Source: Marimonas lutisalis
Lineage (GTDB): Bacteria; Pseudomonadota; Alphaproteobacteria; Rhodobacterales; Rhodobacteraceae
Assembly (NCBI RefSeq): GCF_005434965.1
Contig: NZ_SKCI01000002.1
Coordinates: 186,001-250,000, forward strand
Length of the DNA: 64,000 nucleotides
Direction: 5' to 3'
The notes beneath the pieces were generated by a model, which saw only the letters and a list, made by a program, of their open reading frames with translations, was not told where the DNA came from and made no database searches. Each line of letters starts with the position of its first letter. Position 1 is the first letter of the stretch. Of this stretch, positions 37,095 to 45,740 are shown piece after piece. Made by a program: the position numbers and the translations under genes.

Positions 37095-38756
37095 ATGTCA
37101 CAGGCCGATTCAATCATCGTAAACGCCGTCGTCCTCACGATGGACGCCGACACCCCCCGGGCCGAGGCCATCGCCATCTCCGGCGATCGCATTCTCGCCG
37201 TCGGATCCGCCCGCGATATCGAGGCGCTGCGCGGCCCGCGCACCCGCGTGATCGACGCGCAGGGCAGCACTGTCATGCCCGGCATGGTCGAGGCGCATCT
37301 GCACCTGTTCGCGGGTGCCTTCGGCATGCGCCTTCTGCAGCTTGATGGGGTGCAGGGCCTGCCGGCGCTGCGCGACAAGGTGCAGGCCTATGCCGTCGCC
37401 AACCCCGACGAGGCGCTGCTGATCTGCAAGGCGACCGACTACAACCTTTTCGGCGACGGCGTTCAAACCACGCGTCAGATGCTGGACGAAGCGCTGGGCG
37501 ATCGTCCGGTGCTCTATATCGCGGGGGACCATCACACCGCCTGGGCCAACACGATCGCGCTGGACAAGGCGGGGCTTCTGCACGGCTATGAAACCCCGCC
37601 GGGAAACGAGGTCGTGATGGCTGCCGACGGCACCGCCGCGGGCGAGTTGCGCGAACATGCCGCCTATGATCCGGTGATGGCGCTGCGCTCCTCCGGCGGG
37701 CGCGAGGGGCTGGGCCTCGCGGGGATCGAGCCCGACCACGTCACGCCCGAACAGCGCGAAGAAGATATCGCGGTGCTGAACGAAGGGCTGAAATACTGTG
37801 CCTCCTTCGGCTTCACCGCGTTGCACAACATGGACGGCAACCGCTATCAACTCGACCTTCTGCGCGAGATCGAGAACCGCGGCGATCTGATCTGCCGCAC
37901 CGAGGTGCCGTTCCACCTGACGCCCGAAAAGCCGATTTCGACGTTGGAAGAGGCGAGCATGCTGGCCGAGGAGTTCGACAGTGACCGGCTGACCGCGCGG
38001 CGGGTCAAGATGTTCATGGACGGGGTGATCGACAGCTCTACCGCCGTGATGGTCGAAGATTACGCCGACCACCCCGGCTGGCGCGGTGAGCCGCTGCACG
38101 ATGAAGAGCGGTTCGCGCAGGCCTGCATCGACGCCGACCGGCGCGGGCTGCAGATATCCGTGCATGCCATCGGCGATGGCGCGGTGCGCCGGGTGCTCGA
38201 CGGCTACGAGGCCGCACAGAAGGCCAATGGCAAGCGTGACAGCCGCCACCGGATCGAACATATCGAGGTGCTGAACCCCGACGATCTGCCCCGCTTCCGC
38301 GAACTGGGCGTTGTCGCCTCGATGCAGCCGCCGCACCCGCCGGGCGCGATGGATTTCCCGCTGGAACCGTGGGTCACCCACGTGGGCGAAGCGCGCTGGC
38401 CCTGGGCCTTCCCGGTCAGCTACCTGCGTGGACAGGGCGTGCCCATCGCCTTCGCGTCGGACTGGCCGGTCTCGGATGTGAACCCGATGCGCGGGGTCAA
38501 GGCCGCGATCACCCGCAAGGCCTGGAAAGAGGGGCAGCCCAGCCACGCTTCGACCCTGCACCAGGCGCTACACGGCTATACCGCCGGGGGTGCCTATGCC
38601 AGTTTCGACGAAGGCCGGTTCGGCACGCTGAAACCCGGCATGCTGGCCGATATCGTGGTGATGGACCGCGATCTTGAACAGACGCCGGTTGATGAACTCG
38701 ATCAGGCGCGCGCCGCGATCACCCTGTGCGGTGGCGCCATCACCTGGGAGGCGTAA
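37095..38756 (+). CDS. Amidohydrolase family protein, YtcJ-like
   Basis: 553-residue TIM-barrel amidohydrolase. Metal ligands are visible as VEAHLHLF (HxH), the barrel Lys in RRVKMFMDGVID, HAIGDGAVRR, HRIEHIEVL and the Asp in FASDWPVSD; the small beta-sandwich is made from both ends (QADSIIVNAVVLTMD and LADIVVMDRD). YtcJ-type members hydrolyse amides or N-acyl compounds; the true substrate is unknown. It faces the polyamine-importer operon across 217 bases, a divergent arrangement that suggests shared control and a shared substrate class. Confidence 0.85.
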   Translation: MSQADSIIVNAVVLTMDADTPRAEAIAISGDRILAVGSARDIEALRGPRTRVIDAQGSTVMPGMVEAHLHLFAGAFGMRLLQLDGVQGLPALRDKVQAYAVANPDEALLICKATDYNLFGDGVQTTRQMLDEALGDRPVLYIAGDHHTAWANTIALDKAGLLHGYETPPGNEVVMAADGTAAGELREHAAYDPVMALRSSGGREGLGLAGIEPDHVTPEQREEDIAVLNEGLKYCASFGFTALHNMDGNRYQLDLLREIENRGDLICRTEVPFHLTPEKPISTLEEASMLAEEFDSDRLTARRVKMFMDGVIDSSTAVMVEDYADHPGWRGEPLHDEERFAQACIDADRRGLQISVHAIGDGAVRRVLDGYEAAQKANGKRDSRHRIEHIEVLNPDDLPRFRELGVVASMQPPHPPGAMDFPLEPWVTHVGEARWPWAFPVSYLRGQGVPIAFASDWPVSDVNPMRGVKAAITRKAWKEGQPSHASTLHQALHGYTAGGAYASFDEGRFGTLKPGMLADIVVMDRDLEQTPVDELDQARAAITLCGGAITWEA

Positions 38757-38763
38757 GCACGCC

Positions 38764-39447
38764 TTGGGCTGGATCGAATTCGCCCTGGCCATGGCGGTGT
38801 TCCTGGCCTCGCACCGCATTCCCGCCGCGCTGGGGGTGAAAGGCCGGCTTGTCGCCGCGCTGGGCCCGCGCGGCTACACAGCGATGTTCAGCCTCGTCTC
38901 GACCGTGCTTCTGCTCTGGGTCATATGGGCCGCCGGGCGGGCGCCACAGGTGCCGCTCTGGGATCAGACTGCAGCCGCACGCTGGGCGGTCAACCTCGTG
39001 ATGCCCGTGGTCTGCGTGCTGGCCGCCTTCGGGATCGCCGCGCCCAACCCCTTCGCCTTCGAGGGACGCGCCGGCGGGTTCGATCCGGCCCGCCCGGGCA
39101 TCGCCGGCATCACCCGCCAGCCGCTGCTCTGGGCGCTGCTTCTGTGGTCTCTTGGCCATCTCTGGGCGAATGGCGATCTGGCGCATGTGATCCTCTTCGG
39201 CAGTTTCGCTGCCTTTTCGGCCCTTGGCTTGCGTATCGCCGAGACACGCCGCCGCCGCGTGCTGGGCGCAGCGGAATTCGACCGGCTTGCGGCGGGCACG
39301 GGGCAAGTGCCTCTCGCCGCACTGCTGTCCGGGCGCTGGCGCCCGTCGGGCCCACCCTCGATGATCCGCCTTGCACTGACCATCCTGGGCTGGGCCGCGC
39401 TGTGGCACCTGCATCAGCCGGTCATCGGCGCATGGCCCGCCCCCTAG
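38764..39447 (+). CDS. NnrU-family membrane protein
   Basis: 227 residues with six or so predicted helices and the NnrU pattern: FLASHRIPAALGVKGRLVAALGPRGYTAMFSLVSTVLLLWVIWA at the N-terminus, then GITRQPLLWALLLWSLGHLWANGD, which has the conserved RHPxxWA..LW...HL element. NnrU was named in nitrite/NO metabolism, but it also occurs far from denitrification genes and its role is unsettled; no nitrogen-oxide gene is in this window. The start is a TTG at 38764 preceded by GGGAGG; an internal ATG at 38791 is possible. Close to the amidohydrolase stop. Confidence 0.72.
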   Translation: MGWIEFALAMAVFLASHRIPAALGVKGRLVAALGPRGYTAMFSLVSTVLLLWVIWAAGRAPQVPLWDQTAAARWAVNLVMPVVCVLAAFGIAAPNPFAFEGRAGGFDPARPGIAGITRQPLLWALLLWSLGHLWANGDLAHVILFGSFAAFSALGLRIAETRRRRVLGAAEFDRLAAGTGQVPLAALLSGRWRPSGPPSMIRLALTILGWAALWHLHQPVIGAWPAP

Positions 39448-39539
39448 GCCACGGTTGATCCGCCCCGCGAAATCGGCGATGGACGAGACAACGCAACCGG
39501 CGCAACCGGGCGCGGATCGAACAGGGAAAGGCCCCGAAC

Positions 39540-40763
39540 ATGACGGTCAAGGGATGGTCCAGCACGCCGAGTCGCACGTCCTATGATGTCGTCATCATCG
39601 GCGGCGCGATCATGGGCTCCTCTACCGCGTGGTTCCTGACCGAGAACCCCGATTTCGATGGCACGATCCTCGTGGTCGAGCGTGACCCGACCTATGAAAC
39701 CTGCTCGTCGGTCCTGTCCGCCTCCAGCATCCGCCAGCAGTTTTCCAACACGCTCAACATCCGCATTTCGCAGTTTGCCGCGGATTTCGTGAAGAACCTG
39801 CGCAGCTACATGGGCGGGGACGACCGCGTGCCGGACCTGACGATCCAGAACTACGGCTACATGTACCTGGCCGATAACGAAGCCTTTGCCGATAGTCTGC
39901 GCGCCAACCAGAAGGTGCAACTGGCCGCCGGGGCCGAAACCCGGTTGATGACACCCGAAGAGATCGCCGCCGAATACCCGTTCTACGCGCTTGATGACAT
40001 CCTTCTCGGCAGCATCAACACCCGCGACGAAGGTTACTGGGATGGCGGCACCGTGTTCGACTGGCTGCGCCGATCGGCCCGGGAACGGGGTGCCGAGTAT
40101 ATCGGCAACGAGGTGGTCGCCATCACCCGCAATCCGGCCGGCAACCGGGTCGAGAGCGTGACGCTGAAATCGGGCGAGGTGATCGCCTGCGGGCAGGTGG
40201 TGAACGCTTCGGGCCCGCGCGCCGCGCGCACCGCCGCGATGGCGGGCCTTGCCCTGCCGGTCGAGCCGCGCAAGCGATACGTCTGGGTCTTCACCGCCGA
40301 AACCCCCCTGCCGCGCGATCTGCCGCTCACCATTGACCCCTCGGGCGTCTATGTCCGGCAGGACGGGCCGCAAAGCTATCTCTGCGGCTGCCAGGGTGAT
40401 CCCGACCCGGCGGTCGATTACGATGATTTCCATATGGATCACAGCCTTTGGGAGGGGCATGTCTGGCCCGCGCTGGCCACCCGGATCCCGCAGTTCGAGG
40501 CCATTCGCGTGGTCACCGAATGGGCCGGGCACTACGCCTACAACACGCTCGATCAGAACGCCGTTCTGGGCCCGCATCCCGAGCTTTCGAATTTCCTCTT
40601 CCTCAACGGGTTTTCGGGCCACGGCCTGCAACAATCGCCCGCCATGGGCCGCGGCACCGCCGAATGGCTGACCTATGGCGAATACCGCACGCTCGATCTC
40701 AGCCCCTTCGGATACGAGCGCGTCATGCGCGGCGCGCCGATGGTGGAGCAGGCCGTGATCTGA
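39540..40763 (+). CDS. FAD-dependent oxidoreductase, DAO family
   Basis: 407 residues of the D-amino-acid-oxidase superfamily. The FAD site is SYDVVIIGGAIMGSSTAWFLTEN, the middle has GYWDGGTVFDWLRRSARERG and VVNASGPRAARTAAMAG, and the end has LFLNGFSGHGLQQSPAMGRG, typical of DadA/sarcosine-oxidase-like enzymes. The substrate is likely a secondary amine or amino acid, in line with the neighbouring polyamine importer and amidases. It starts the run with the CMD-like and HpaI-like genes. Confidence 0.83.
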   Translation: MTVKGWSSTPSRTSYDVVIIGGAIMGSSTAWFLTENPDFDGTILVVERDPTYETCSSVLSASSIRQQFSNTLNIRISQFAADFVKNLRSYMGGDDRVPDLTIQNYGYMYLADNEAFADSLRANQKVQLAAGAETRLMTPEEIAAEYPFYALDDILLGSINTRDEGYWDGGTVFDWLRRSARERGAEYIGNEVVAITRNPAGNRVESVTLKSGEVIACGQVVNASGPRAARTAAMAGLALPVEPRKRYVWVFTAETPLPRDLPLTIDPSGVYVRQDGPQSYLCGCQGDPDPAVDYDDFHMDHSLWEGHVWPALATRIPQFEAIRVVTEWAGHYAYNTLDQNAVLGPHPELSNFLFLNGFSGHGLQQSPAMGRGTAEWLTYGEYRTLDLSPFGYERVMRGAPMVEQAVI

Positions 40764-40793
40764 ACCGGCACCCCTGACACGAAAGGAAACACC

Positions 40794-41174
40794 ATGAGCC
40801 TCTTCGACGAAGACCTGTTCCTGAAGGGACTGGAACAGCGCAAAGCGACGCTGGGCGCGGAGTATGTCGAAAAGAACCTCGCCGGCGCCGACAATTTCAC
40901 CCGTCCCTTTCAGGAGGCGATGACCGCCTGGTGCTGGGGCTTCGGCTGGGGCGATGACGTGATCGATGCCAAGACGCGCAGCATGATGAACCTCGCCATG
41001 ATCGGCGCGCTGGGCAAGATGACCGAGTGGGAAACCCACTGCCGCGGGGCCCTCAACAACGGTGTCACCCAAGAGGAAATCCGCGCGATCATCCATGTTG
41101 TCGGTATCTATTGCGGGGTGCCGCAGGCGCTCGAATGTTTCCGCGTCGCGCGCAAGGTTCTCGGCGAGGTATAA
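40794..41174 (+). CDS. Carboxymuconolactone decarboxylase family protein
   Basis: 126 residues of the CMD fold: ARFEAMTAWCWGFGW-like middle segment (FQEAMTAWCWGFGWGDDVIDAKTR), then MTEWETHCRGALNNG with the conserved EThx..GC-like element and IIHVVGIYCGVPQALECFRVA. Ring-cleavage decarboxylase or AhpD-like peroxidase function cannot be told apart; the AhpD CxxC is absent. A GAAAGGAAAC ribosome site precedes the ATG. It is 30 bases after the DAO-type gene. Confidence 0.82.
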   Translation: MSLFDEDLFLKGLEQRKATLGAEYVEKNLAGADNFTRPFQEAMTAWCWGFGWGDDVIDAKTRSMMNLAMIGALGKMTEWETHCRGALNNGVTQEEIRAIIHVVGIYCGVPQALECFRVARKVLGEV

Positions 41175-41283
41175 GCGCCAGCCATCGTCGGGTCGTTCAT
41201 CCCGGGCCGAACACGCTTGACCTCCGCCCTTTCCAATAGGACCGTGGGGCCGAAGCTGAACCGATCGTCGAAAGGGCCGTGAT

Positions 41284-42057
41284 ATGAACCTGCCGGAAAA
41301 CCGTTTTCTTTCCGCCATCCGGGCGGGTAAGCCGCAGATCGGGCTCTGGGTCGGGCTGACCTCTCCGATTGCCGCCGATGCCGTGGCGGGGGCCGGGTTC
41401 GACTGGGTGGTGATCGACATGGAGCATGCCCCCAACGAACTGGGCACGGTCATACCCCAGCTGCAGGTCTTTGCCGGCTACCCTGAAACCACCGCCCTTG
41501 TCCGGCCAGACTGGAACGATTCCGTCAAGGTCAAACGCCTGCTCGACGGCGGAGCGCGGGGGCTGGTGTTTCCGATGGTGCAAACGGTGGACGAGGCCCG
41601 CGCAGCCGTCGCCGCCTGCCGCTACCCGCCGCGCGGCATCCGCGGCGTCGGCGGCACGACGCGCGGCAACCGCTATGGCCGGATCACCGACTATTTCGAG
41701 CGGGTCGAGGATGAAACCGCGATCATCGTTCAGGTTGAAACCCGGGCCGCCCTGGCCCAGGCCGAGGAGATCGCGGCGGTCGATGGTGTCGATGGCGTGT
41801 TTTTCGGTCCGGCCGATATCGGTGCCGACCTTGGCCACCTGGGCCAGCCCATGCATGAAGAGGTCTGGAAAACGATTCTTCCCGTCGCCCATCGCCTGGC
41901 CGAAAAAGGCGTGCCCACCGGCACCCTGGTGTCCGACCCGGCCTTTGCCCGCCGCCTGATCGACGACGAAGGGTTCAAGTTCGTCGCCTGCGGCGTCGAT
42001 ACCGGCCTTCTGGCCCGCGCCGCCGACAACCTCGCGCGCACGATGAAAGGCGCATGA
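41284..42057 (+). CDS. HpaI/HpcH-family class II aldolase
   Basis: 257 residues of the metal-dependent pyruvate aldolase family (HpaI, 2-dehydro-3-deoxyglucarate aldolase). FDWVVIDMEHAPNELGTVIPQLQ carries the metal-ligand Asp and the catalytic His, ALVRPDWNDSVKVKRLLDGGARGLVFPMV and IIVQVETRAALAQAEEIAAVDGVDGVFFGPADIG give the Arg and the metal-ligand Glu and Asp. It cleaves 4-hydroxy-2-oxo acids into pyruvate and an aldehyde; substrate unknown. It is the last chromosomal gene before the island and is followed by two tandem palindromes. Confidence 0.87.
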   Translation: MNLPENRFLSAIRAGKPQIGLWVGLTSPIAADAVAGAGFDWVVIDMEHAPNELGTVIPQLQVFAGYPETTALVRPDWNDSVKVKRLLDGGARGLVFPMVQTVDEARAAVAACRYPPRGIRGVGGTTRGNRYGRITDYFERVEDETAIIVQVETRAALAQAEEIAAVDGVDGVFFGPADIGADLGHLGQPMHEEVWKTILPVAHRLAEKGVPTGTLVSDPAFARRLIDDEGFKFVACGVDTGLLARAADNLARTMKGA

Positions 42058-42060
42058 GCA

Positions 42061-42100
42061 CTGAGCACCCGGTGCTCGGACTGAGCACCCGGTGCTCGGT
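42061..42100. repeat. Tandem 20-bp palindromic repeats after the aldolase gene
   Basis: CTGAGCACCCGGTGCTCGG occurs twice in direct succession (42061-42080 and 42081-42100, last base A then T). Each unit is itself a palindrome (GAGCACC-C-GGTGCTC), so the pair can form two hairpins. A partial third GAGCACT precedes them. There is no T run. It lies between the aldolase stop and the left island end; a terminator or binding site are both possible. Confidence 0.7.
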
Positions 42101-42112
42101 TCGTATCTGCGG

Positions 42113-42137
42113 CGGAAGGGATTTGGTGAATCCTAGG
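42113..42137 (+). repeat. Island left attachment repeat
   Basis: CGGAAGGGATTTGGTG is identical to 53001-53016, and the next nine bases differ at two positions only (42129 A for G, 42131 T for G). It is the distal copy; the other copy includes the last 14 bases of the tRNA-Ala gene. It is 140 bases from the integrase start. Confidence 0.85.
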
Positions 42138-42276
42138 TCTACCGAAGTTACTTTCTGATTTCTTCCAGAAGATTCTTTTTATTCATTAATAGACAATAGT
42201 TTAGATTTTGTCTTTTCCGATCCTTTCCTAATATTTTCTATGGTTTCCGGACTATTCTTGGTATAAATGTTGGTAT

Positions 42277-43448
42277 ATGCGAACAGGTAAGCTTTCCGTT
42301 GCCAAGTTAGGGCAAATTACCGAGCCGGGTCGGTATGGAGACGGCGGATGCCTTTATCTCGTTGTGGCTCCGGGTGGAACAAAGCAATGGGTGGCACGCC
42401 TTACGATCCATGGCCGTCAGACTGATCTGGGTCTTGGTGGCACCTCGAACGTGACGCTTGCGGAAGCCCGGGAAGAAGCTGCGCGGTTGCGAAAGATAGC
42501 CCGAAATGGGGGCGACCCACGAACCGAAAGAAGGCGTGAGAAGCTTTCTTTCGCTCAAGCAGCGCATCGGGTTCATGAGCAACTCAGACCGACATGGAAG
42601 AACAAGAAACACGCGGACACATGGTTGGCGACAGTGGAAAATATGCTGTTCCCACTTTCGGAAATCGCCCGTTAGAAACGATCTCAACCGCGGATTGCTT
42701 TAATGTCCTCTCACCGATCTGGACCGAGAAACACGAGACTGCCAAACGTCTGAAGCAGCGGCTCGCCACAATCTTCGACTGGGCGAAGGGGGCGGGTCAC
42801 TATCCATCCGAGAACCCTATTAATGGTCTTAAGAAGGCGTTGCCGACGGTCAACAAGCCAGTAGTACACATGCCGGCTCTTCCGTGGCGGGACCTTCCCG
42901 CGTTCATCCATGATCTTCGGCTGCGAGAGGCAGTCTCAGCACGGTTGCTTGAGTTCATGATCCTGACGGCAGCGCGTTCGGGAGAAGCCCGAGGAGCGAA
43001 GTGGTCGGAGATAGATGGTGATATTTGGACGGTCCCTGCCGACCGGATGAAGCGTGGTGTTGAACACCGCGTTCCCCTATCATCAGAGGCGGTTGCAGTG
43101 TTGGACCGGATTAGGGGCCTCGACGAGGATCTGATTTTACCTTCCCCAGTAACTTCGAAGGGTATACGGCCAATGAGCGACGCTGTGCTAATGACACTGC
43201 TACGTCGCATGGGGCATCATAACATTACTGCACATGGCTTCCGTAGTACCTTCAGGGACTGGGCGGCTGATTGCGCCCGTGCAGAACGAGAAGTTGCTGA
43301 GGCAGCGCTTTCCCACACTACTGGAAACGCAGTTCAGCGGGCATATGCTCGCTCTGACCTCTTCGAGCGGCGTCGTACGCTGATGGATGCTTGGGGGCGC
43401 TTCTGCGTGGGCGGTTCCGGCGATGTTGTGGCGCTGGTTCGTTCATGA
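42277..43448 (+). pseudogene. Tyrosine-type integrase, frameshifted
   Basis: Two reading frames together make a P4-type integrase. The first (42277-42675) has the N-terminal DUF4102 region (PGRYGDGGCLYLVVAPGGTKQWV, LGLGGTSNVTLAEAREEA); the second continues from about 42641 with GNRPLETISTADCFNVLSPIWTEK, then the catalytic domain: TAARSGEARGAKWSEID (Arg I), HGFRSTFRDWAAD (HxxR) and the Tyr in NAVQRAYARSD. A single lost base near GAAAATATG (about 42641-42643) explains the shift; restoring it gives a smooth ENYAVPTFGNRP junction. The catalytic residues are intact, but no full protein can be made. No slippery heptamer of the -1 type sits at the junction. Confidence 0.85.
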
Positions 43449-44035
43449 AACCGTCTAATGCAATCGATCAGGCGAAGGCTTCGTTCAAGCTTCCTGAGAA
43501 AGAGCCATTAGTCGGACCGGAAGAGGTCGCCCTGCGTCACCTCTGGCACGCGCTCGAACTCGTCTCCGGAATGGATGACGTTAGCGCCATGCAGACAATA
43601 AATGACGCGCTCAGGAGTGGCCATTTGGTGGCTCGTGCACATTCGAGTGGTGCCTCCATCCCATCTCCGACTTGGCCGAGAGTTCGAACTGGAGGCGGTA
43701 ATAACGCTCCACGAGGTTGGTTGATGGGCGTCATCCACTTTGACCACGATCTTCCGGGGTTTATGGGAGAACTGCCCGTGGTAAGCCGCAAGCTAGCGGA
43801 AAGTTGGCTTTCAATCTACAAATCTACCGCTGGCCCGGGCAGGCCTGTATTGAGCCATGATGCCGCAGAGGCTTATCGAAAACTCTATCCGAACGGCCAC
43901 AAAGCTGACGGCTTAAGTTGGAAAGAAGTGGCGCGGAGCGTGGGGGAAAGTCTGGGCCACACCGTCAGTATCAAGACCATTAAGCGCGGACTTGAGCCAG
44001 AAAAACAGGCCAAAACCCCTGAAAAAATGTACTAA
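43445..44035 (+). CDS. Island hypothetical protein, 196 residues
   Basis: Starts with ATGA overlap on the integrase stop, so it was co-translated with it. No family is recognised. The sequence is soluble-looking with an acidic N-terminal third (EKEPLVGPEEVALRHLWHALE) and a C-terminal part that may be helix-turn-helix-like (GLSWKEVARSVGESLGHTVSIKTIKRGL), the pattern of a small DNA-binding or integrase-associated regulator. It ends inside a terminator stem. Placement after int suggests a role in excision or control. Confidence 0.6.
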   Translation: MKPSNAIDQAKASFKLPEKEPLVGPEEVALRHLWHALELVSGMDDVSAMQTINDALRSGHLVARAHSSGASIPSPTWPRVRTGGGNNAPRGWLMGVIHFDHDLPGFMGELPVVSRKLAESWLSIYKSTAGPGRPVLSHDAAEAYRKLYPNGHKADGLSWKEVARSVGESLGHTVSIKTIKRGLEPEKQAKTPEKMY

Positions 44036-44052
44036 GGTTTTTGGCCTTTTTG
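44007..44052 (+). terminator. Terminator after the integrase-linked gene
   Basis: AGGCCAAAACC (44007-44017) pairs with GGTTTTTGGCCT (44036-44047) and a T run follows. The stop codon of the upstream gene lies in the loop. This separates the integrase unit from the HTH gene. Confidence 0.65.
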
Positions 44053-44054
44053 CC

Positions 44055-44117
44055 TGCCTCCCGAGGCAAATATTCCTACGGTAGCCAAGTGATACACCGA
44101 AACATCAGGAGTATCAC
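44055..44117 (+). promoter_or_regulatory. Palindromes before the AlpA-like gene, probable operator
   Basis: TGCCTCCCGAGGCA (44055-44068) is a 6-bp-arm palindrome, and GTGATAC (44089-44095) is repeated inverted as GTATCAC (44111-44117), ending four bases before the ATG. Two inverted sites upstream of a small DNA-binding protein suggest autoregulation; this is inference. Confidence 0.45.
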
Positions 44118-44121
44118 AGCG

Positions 44122-44373
44122 ATGCCGAACGAAACCCTAGAGGTTCACGCCCCGACCAAAGCCCAACCGTGGTGGACCGACATCTACCACATGCGCCCGA
44201 AAACGGCCGCACGGTACCTCGGCATTTCACCCAGCACGCTTGCCAAACTACGCATGCGGCAGAATCGGCAAGACGGCCCGGTCTTTTCAAAGATAGCAGG
44301 ACTGGTTGTGTATCGAAGGGCTGACCTTGATCTCTGGCTGCAAGAGAACTCAGTGAAATCCTCGGAGGACTGA
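44122..44373 (+). CDS. AlpA-like helix-turn-helix regulator
   Basis: 83 residues with a MerR/AlpA-type HTH: MRPKTAARYLGISPSTLAKLRMRQ followed by GPVFSKIAGLVVYRRADLDLWLQEN, the standard excisionase/AlpA layout (HTH then YRxxDLxxWL). AlpA-like proteins switch on satellite or prophage excision genes. It lies between the integrase unit and the primase, as in PICIs. ATG 44122 is preferred to an upstream ATG at 44041. It shares the A of TGATG with the next gene. Confidence 0.8.
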   Translation: MPNETLEVHAPTKAQPWWTDIYHMRPKTAARYLGISPSTLAKLRMRQNRQDGPVFSKIAGLVVYRRADLDLWLQENSVKSSED

Positions 44374-44663
44374 TGGCCGCTCACCGCGAACGAGATCACG
44401 ATTACGGACGAGTGGTGGTCATCCTGAATGAACGTTGGCGTGTGGTAGTCTGCCGCGACGGTATTCAGTGGATACTGCAAAAGCGTGATGGTGAGAGGTC
44501 CGGCCAGCCGCGATGGACCGGGAAAAGCTACCACGTGGGCCGGGACAGCCTGATCCGCGTCTGCCGGCGGTTATGTGGCTCCTGTGACCCCACAGGGCTT
44601 ACGACTCTGGAAAATTTGCCGGCCAAGTGCCCTCTACCCGATAACTCAAAGGCGAAATCATGA
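44373..44663 (+). CDS. Island hypothetical protein, 96 residues
   Basis: Unrecognised small basic protein coupled to the HTH gene by a TGATG overlap and overlapping the primase gene by four bases (44660-44663). It contains RVVVCRDGIQWILQKRDGER and SYHVGRDSLIRVCRRLCGSCDP; the two C-x-C-like groups near residues 66-72 could bind metal. The position between regulator and primase is where satellites carry small accessory proteins. Confidence 0.6.
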   Translation: MAAHRERDHDYGRVVVILNERWRVVVCRDGIQWILQKRDGERSGQPRWTGKSYHVGRDSLIRVCRRLCGSCDPTGLTTLENLPAKCPLPDNSKAKS

Positions 44664-45740
44664 AGGCTGGCGTTCTAAGCCAGTATCCGGGCGATGACCT
44701 CTTGAAGGAAATTACGCGCCTGCGGGATGAGGGCTTTTCCCTCATCCCCCTTGGCGGTAACGATGGCAAGCGCCCTTTGGTTGCGTTCAAGGACCGGCAT
44801 CCTCTTCCGAAGAAAACTATACTGGATATGGTGCGGGCGGGTGACGCAACAGGATACGGCATTCGTCTACAGGGAATGCTTGTTCTCGACGTCGATGCGG
44901 CCGATATTGCCCTTGTTCAAAGTTTGGAAAAGCGGTTCGGCAAGACATCGGTAAAAAACACGCACGCCAGGAGGAGGCTGTCATCTTTATTACCAACAAG
45001 AAGGCAGAACCAGCTGGAACCTGAAACGTGAGCAGCTGCCCGTAGATGTGAAGCACGGACTAAACAGCTACGTCGTGGGCGCCTTTTCAAGGCGGCCCGA
45101 TGGCAGAACCTATGTTCCAGACGGTAAGCCCCTCACCTTGGCTTCATTGCCCGCCATCAAGCTGGGCGCGGCCGAGCCGCCAACTATAGATGGCCTTGCG
45201 GCGTTGCCTCACCACAAAACCCCGAAAAAGATACCGGTTGGTGAGCGCCATTTCTATCTAGTTGATGTGGGCCAACAACTCGTGACCGAAGTGAGATCGG
45301 AGCATGAGTTGTTTCTAAAGCTCAAACATGAACGGGATGCAAATTGCGAAGATCCGACGTCGAAACCCGATCATGAACTGGACGGTATTGCAGCTTGGTG
45401 GTGGAAAAATCGGCTTGAAAACCGGTTGTATCAAGGGCGCGACAGCGCGTTTCCAATGTCCCGCATAGCTCTGGACCTTCTGCGGGGCGACTCCGACGCC
45501 GAACATCTGTACGTGCGGCTTTGCGACAAGCATGGCCACGCTCCCGGAAAGACCTTCGGTTTAGACCACGGGGCGATGAGAGAGGCCAAGCTTACCGACC
45601 TCAGCCGAGACCGCTTTCGAAGGGCCCGCGACAAGCTTCTGAGCGTCGGACTTCTGCAGATCGCTGAAAACCACATCGCCGGAAAACGGTATCGGCAATA
45701 CCGACTGTGTCGTCCTTTGCTCTCACCGGAATGCCCGTGA
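44660..45740 (+). pseudogene. Primase-polymerase (Prim-Pol N-terminal) protein, frameshifted at an A6 run
   Basis: The first frame (44660 to about 44958) has EGFSLIPLGGNDGKRPLVAFKDRHPL and GYGIRLQGMLVLDVDAADI, the Prim-Pol start with the metal-binding DxD. It then leaves the frame and stops at 45031. Moving one base on at the run of six A (44953-44958) restores VKTRTPGGGCHLYYQQ, followed by GLNSYVVGAFSRRPDG and ending at 45740. Five A would give one open frame of about 360 residues. The C-terminal part has a wHTH-like stretch (KLTDLSRDRFRRARDKLLSVGLLQIAENH). It would prime replication of the excised island. Confidence 0.8.

Noticed and set aside
42260-42269. GGTATAAATG near both island ends (also 52953-52962) as integrase arm-binding sites
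   Set aside because: Ten bases in AT-rich DNA can recur by chance, and only one copy per end is seen.
42594-42675. Programmed -1 frameshift in the integrase
   Set aside because: No X-XXY-YYZ heptamer or following hairpin is at the overlap; a lost base explains it better, and two other island genes are also damaged.
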